From Bdellovibrionales bacterium (GTDB lineage Bacteria; Bdellovibrionota; UBA2361; JAGRAS01), in the NCBI GenBank assembly GCA_020434465.1, contig JAGRAS010000071.1:1-7550 (forward strand): 7,550 bases of DNA, read 5' to 3'. The notes beneath the pieces are model-generated. The model made no database searches. It saw only the letters and a program-made list of their open reading frames with translations, and was not told the DNA's origin. Made by a program: the position numbers and the translations under genes. Of the stretch, positions 6,590-7,550 are shown piece after piece; position 1 is the stretch's first letter; the number at the start of each line of letters is the position of its first letter.

Positions 6590-7550
6590 ATGAGCCAACA
6601 ATTTTTGCCAAAGACCAACTCTTCATTAAAACAAGACTGTATTGCGATATCCTTGTTTTGTTGTTTGCTATTTTTTAGTAGACATTTAGCTTTTGAAAAA
6701 ATTACCACCCACTTTCTTGGAGGTTCAACACATGATGCCGGACTTTATGTTTGGCTAATGAAACACAACTGGAGAGATTTGTGGCAACTCTCCTGGTTTG
6801 ACACTCGCGCATTCTACCCTTATGGATATAGTTTAGCCTGGAGCGATAATTTTATTTTACCATCCTTATTGGCATTACCCTTTGTAAGCATTGGAGCTTC
6901 TGAAGTACTTGCTTATAATTTGATTTTGTTTATAGCCCAGTTATTAAATGGTTTTTTTTCATATAAAGTAAGCTCTAAGCTTGGGGCATCAACACCTAGT
7001 GCAATTGGAGCAGGAGCAGCAATTATGCTGCTTGGAGTTCTTACTTGGAATTTGGGGCATCCACAGTTGCAATTTATTTTCTTTGCTCCATTAGCAATAC
7101 TTGCTTTTCTAAAATTCTTAAGCTCTAGAAATTTTGCATCCAGTATATTATCTGGAATATGTGTATTTTTATGTTTCCTTACCACTGTCTACTATTCAAT
7201 ATTTTGCTCTTTAGCGCTTTTGTTTTTTATTGCGCTTATCTATTTATTAAGACCAAAAGCACTTAAAACAAAAGATTTGTTAAACTTAACTTCTGCCTCT
7301 CTGATAGCTCTTTTGATTTTAATTCCATTTGCCCTTCCATATTTTTCAGTAAGAGAAGCTTTTGGTGCAAAAAAACTTTATGAGTCTTTTTATTTTGCTG
7401 CAAATTTTCTGTCTTATTTTTCCGCCTCTCCTGAAAACAGGCTATATGCAAACTCTTTAAGCATTTCCCATGCAGAAGCTCATTTATTTGCAGGTTTTAT
7501 TTTAATTGCAATAACTGCCTCTGCTTTTCTTAGAACTTTTTTAATTCCAA
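6590..7550 (+). CDS. Polytopic membrane protein, GT-C glycosyltransferase-like, 3'-partial
   Basis: An open frame runs from ATG 6590 to the window edge (320 codons seen). No ATG, GTG or TTG lies just upstream in frame, and a weak TAGG (6576-6579) precedes it. The N-terminus is a short tail and a hydrophobic segment (about residues 17-35). A loop with THDAGLYVW follows (Asp49), then FYPYGYSLAWSDN (75-87), an AYNL helix (about 108-123), LGHPQLQF (155-162), and several hydrophobic helices (about 137-152, 160-176, 185-220, 232-251). A second soluble loop has FLSYFSASPENRLY (273-286) and a HLFAGF helix start. This order (Asp in the first loop, YPY and WSD motifs, a LGH-QLQ motif, then a SYF-S-P block) is what I recall from large bacterial membrane proteins annotated as YfhO-like or GT-C-type glycosyltransferases, which use lipid-linked sugars at the outer face of the inner membrane. 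The donor and acceptor cannot be told. It probably shares a transcript with pckA, as I see no clear terminator or usable promoter in the 56-base gap. Confidence 0.8.
   Translation, partial: MSQQFLPKTNSSLKQDCIAISLFCCLLFFSRHLAFEKITTHFLGGSTHDAGLYVWLMKHNWRDLWQLSWFDTRAFYPYGYSLAWSDNFILPSLLALPFVSIGASEVLAYNLILFIAQLLNGFFSYKVSSKLGASTPSAIGAGAAIMLLGVLTWNLGHPQLQFIFFAPLAILAFLKFLSSRNFASSILSGICVFLCFLTTVYYSIFCSLALLFFIALIYLLRPKALKTKDLLNLTSASLIALLILIPFALPYFSVREAFGAKKLYESFYFAANFLSYFSASPENRLYANSLSISHAEAHLFAGFILIAITASAFLRTFLIP

Noticed and set aside
6563..6591. Promoter-like TTTACT-17-TAAAAT before the membrane protein gene
   Set aside because: The -10 box overlaps the ATG at 6590, so transcription would start inside the gene and could not yield that start; probably a chance match.
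6913..7451. Two minus-strand open frames (6913-7185, 7263-7451)
   Set aside because: They are antisense to the membrane protein frame, which has family-like motifs and hydrophobic helices throughout.

Overview
The window is AT-rich bacterial chromosomal DNA with compact genes and no trace of phage, insertion sequences, tRNA, rRNA or CRISPR. It holds four protein genes, two of them cut by the window edges: the 3' part of a UvrA-type gene (+), a large unrecognised gene (-), an ATP-type phosphoenolpyruvate carboxykinase gene (+), and the 5' part of a polytopic membrane protein gene (+). I cannot name the organism. The base composition, the probable double-length UvrA and the ATP-type (not GTP-type) PEPCK suggest a low-GC, probably Gram-negative lineage outside the best-studied groups. 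Double-length UvrA is known from chlamydiae, but their PEPCK is normally GTP-dependent, so this is not an ordinary chlamydia.

Region by region: positions 2-2569 encode an almost complete UvrA unit. Its frame is already open at the left edge, with no usable start codon where a normal UvrA would begin, so it is probably the second half of a tandem UvrA fusion. This unit keeps both ATPase cassettes, the UvrB-binding region and the zinc-binding cysteines, but lacks the roughly 110-residue insertion domain. Positions 2586-4565 (-) converge on it with only 16 bases between the stop codons, and the likely terminator of the minus-strand gene lies inside the end of uvrA. That minus-strand gene encodes a 659-residue protein with two clear copies of a repeat of about 145 residues, a probable third degenerate copy at the N-terminus, a basic linker, and a C-terminal domain resembling an acyl carrier protein without the phosphopantetheine serine. 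Positions 4566-4802 are a divergent intergenic region with a good promoter for the minus-strand gene. On the plus side it holds an inverted repeat and a terminator-like hairpin just before pckA. Positions 4803-6533 are pckA. After 56 bases a membrane protein of GT-C-like type starts at 6590 and runs off the right edge.

The genes do not form one pathway: DNA repair, an unknown repeat protein, gluconeogenesis and a probable envelope glycosyltransferase-like protein lie side by side. Only pckA and the membrane gene are plausibly co-transcribed. The most novel item is the repeat protein with its degenerate carrier-like domain. Next come the structural peculiarities of the UvrA unit and the possible attenuator in the pckA leader.
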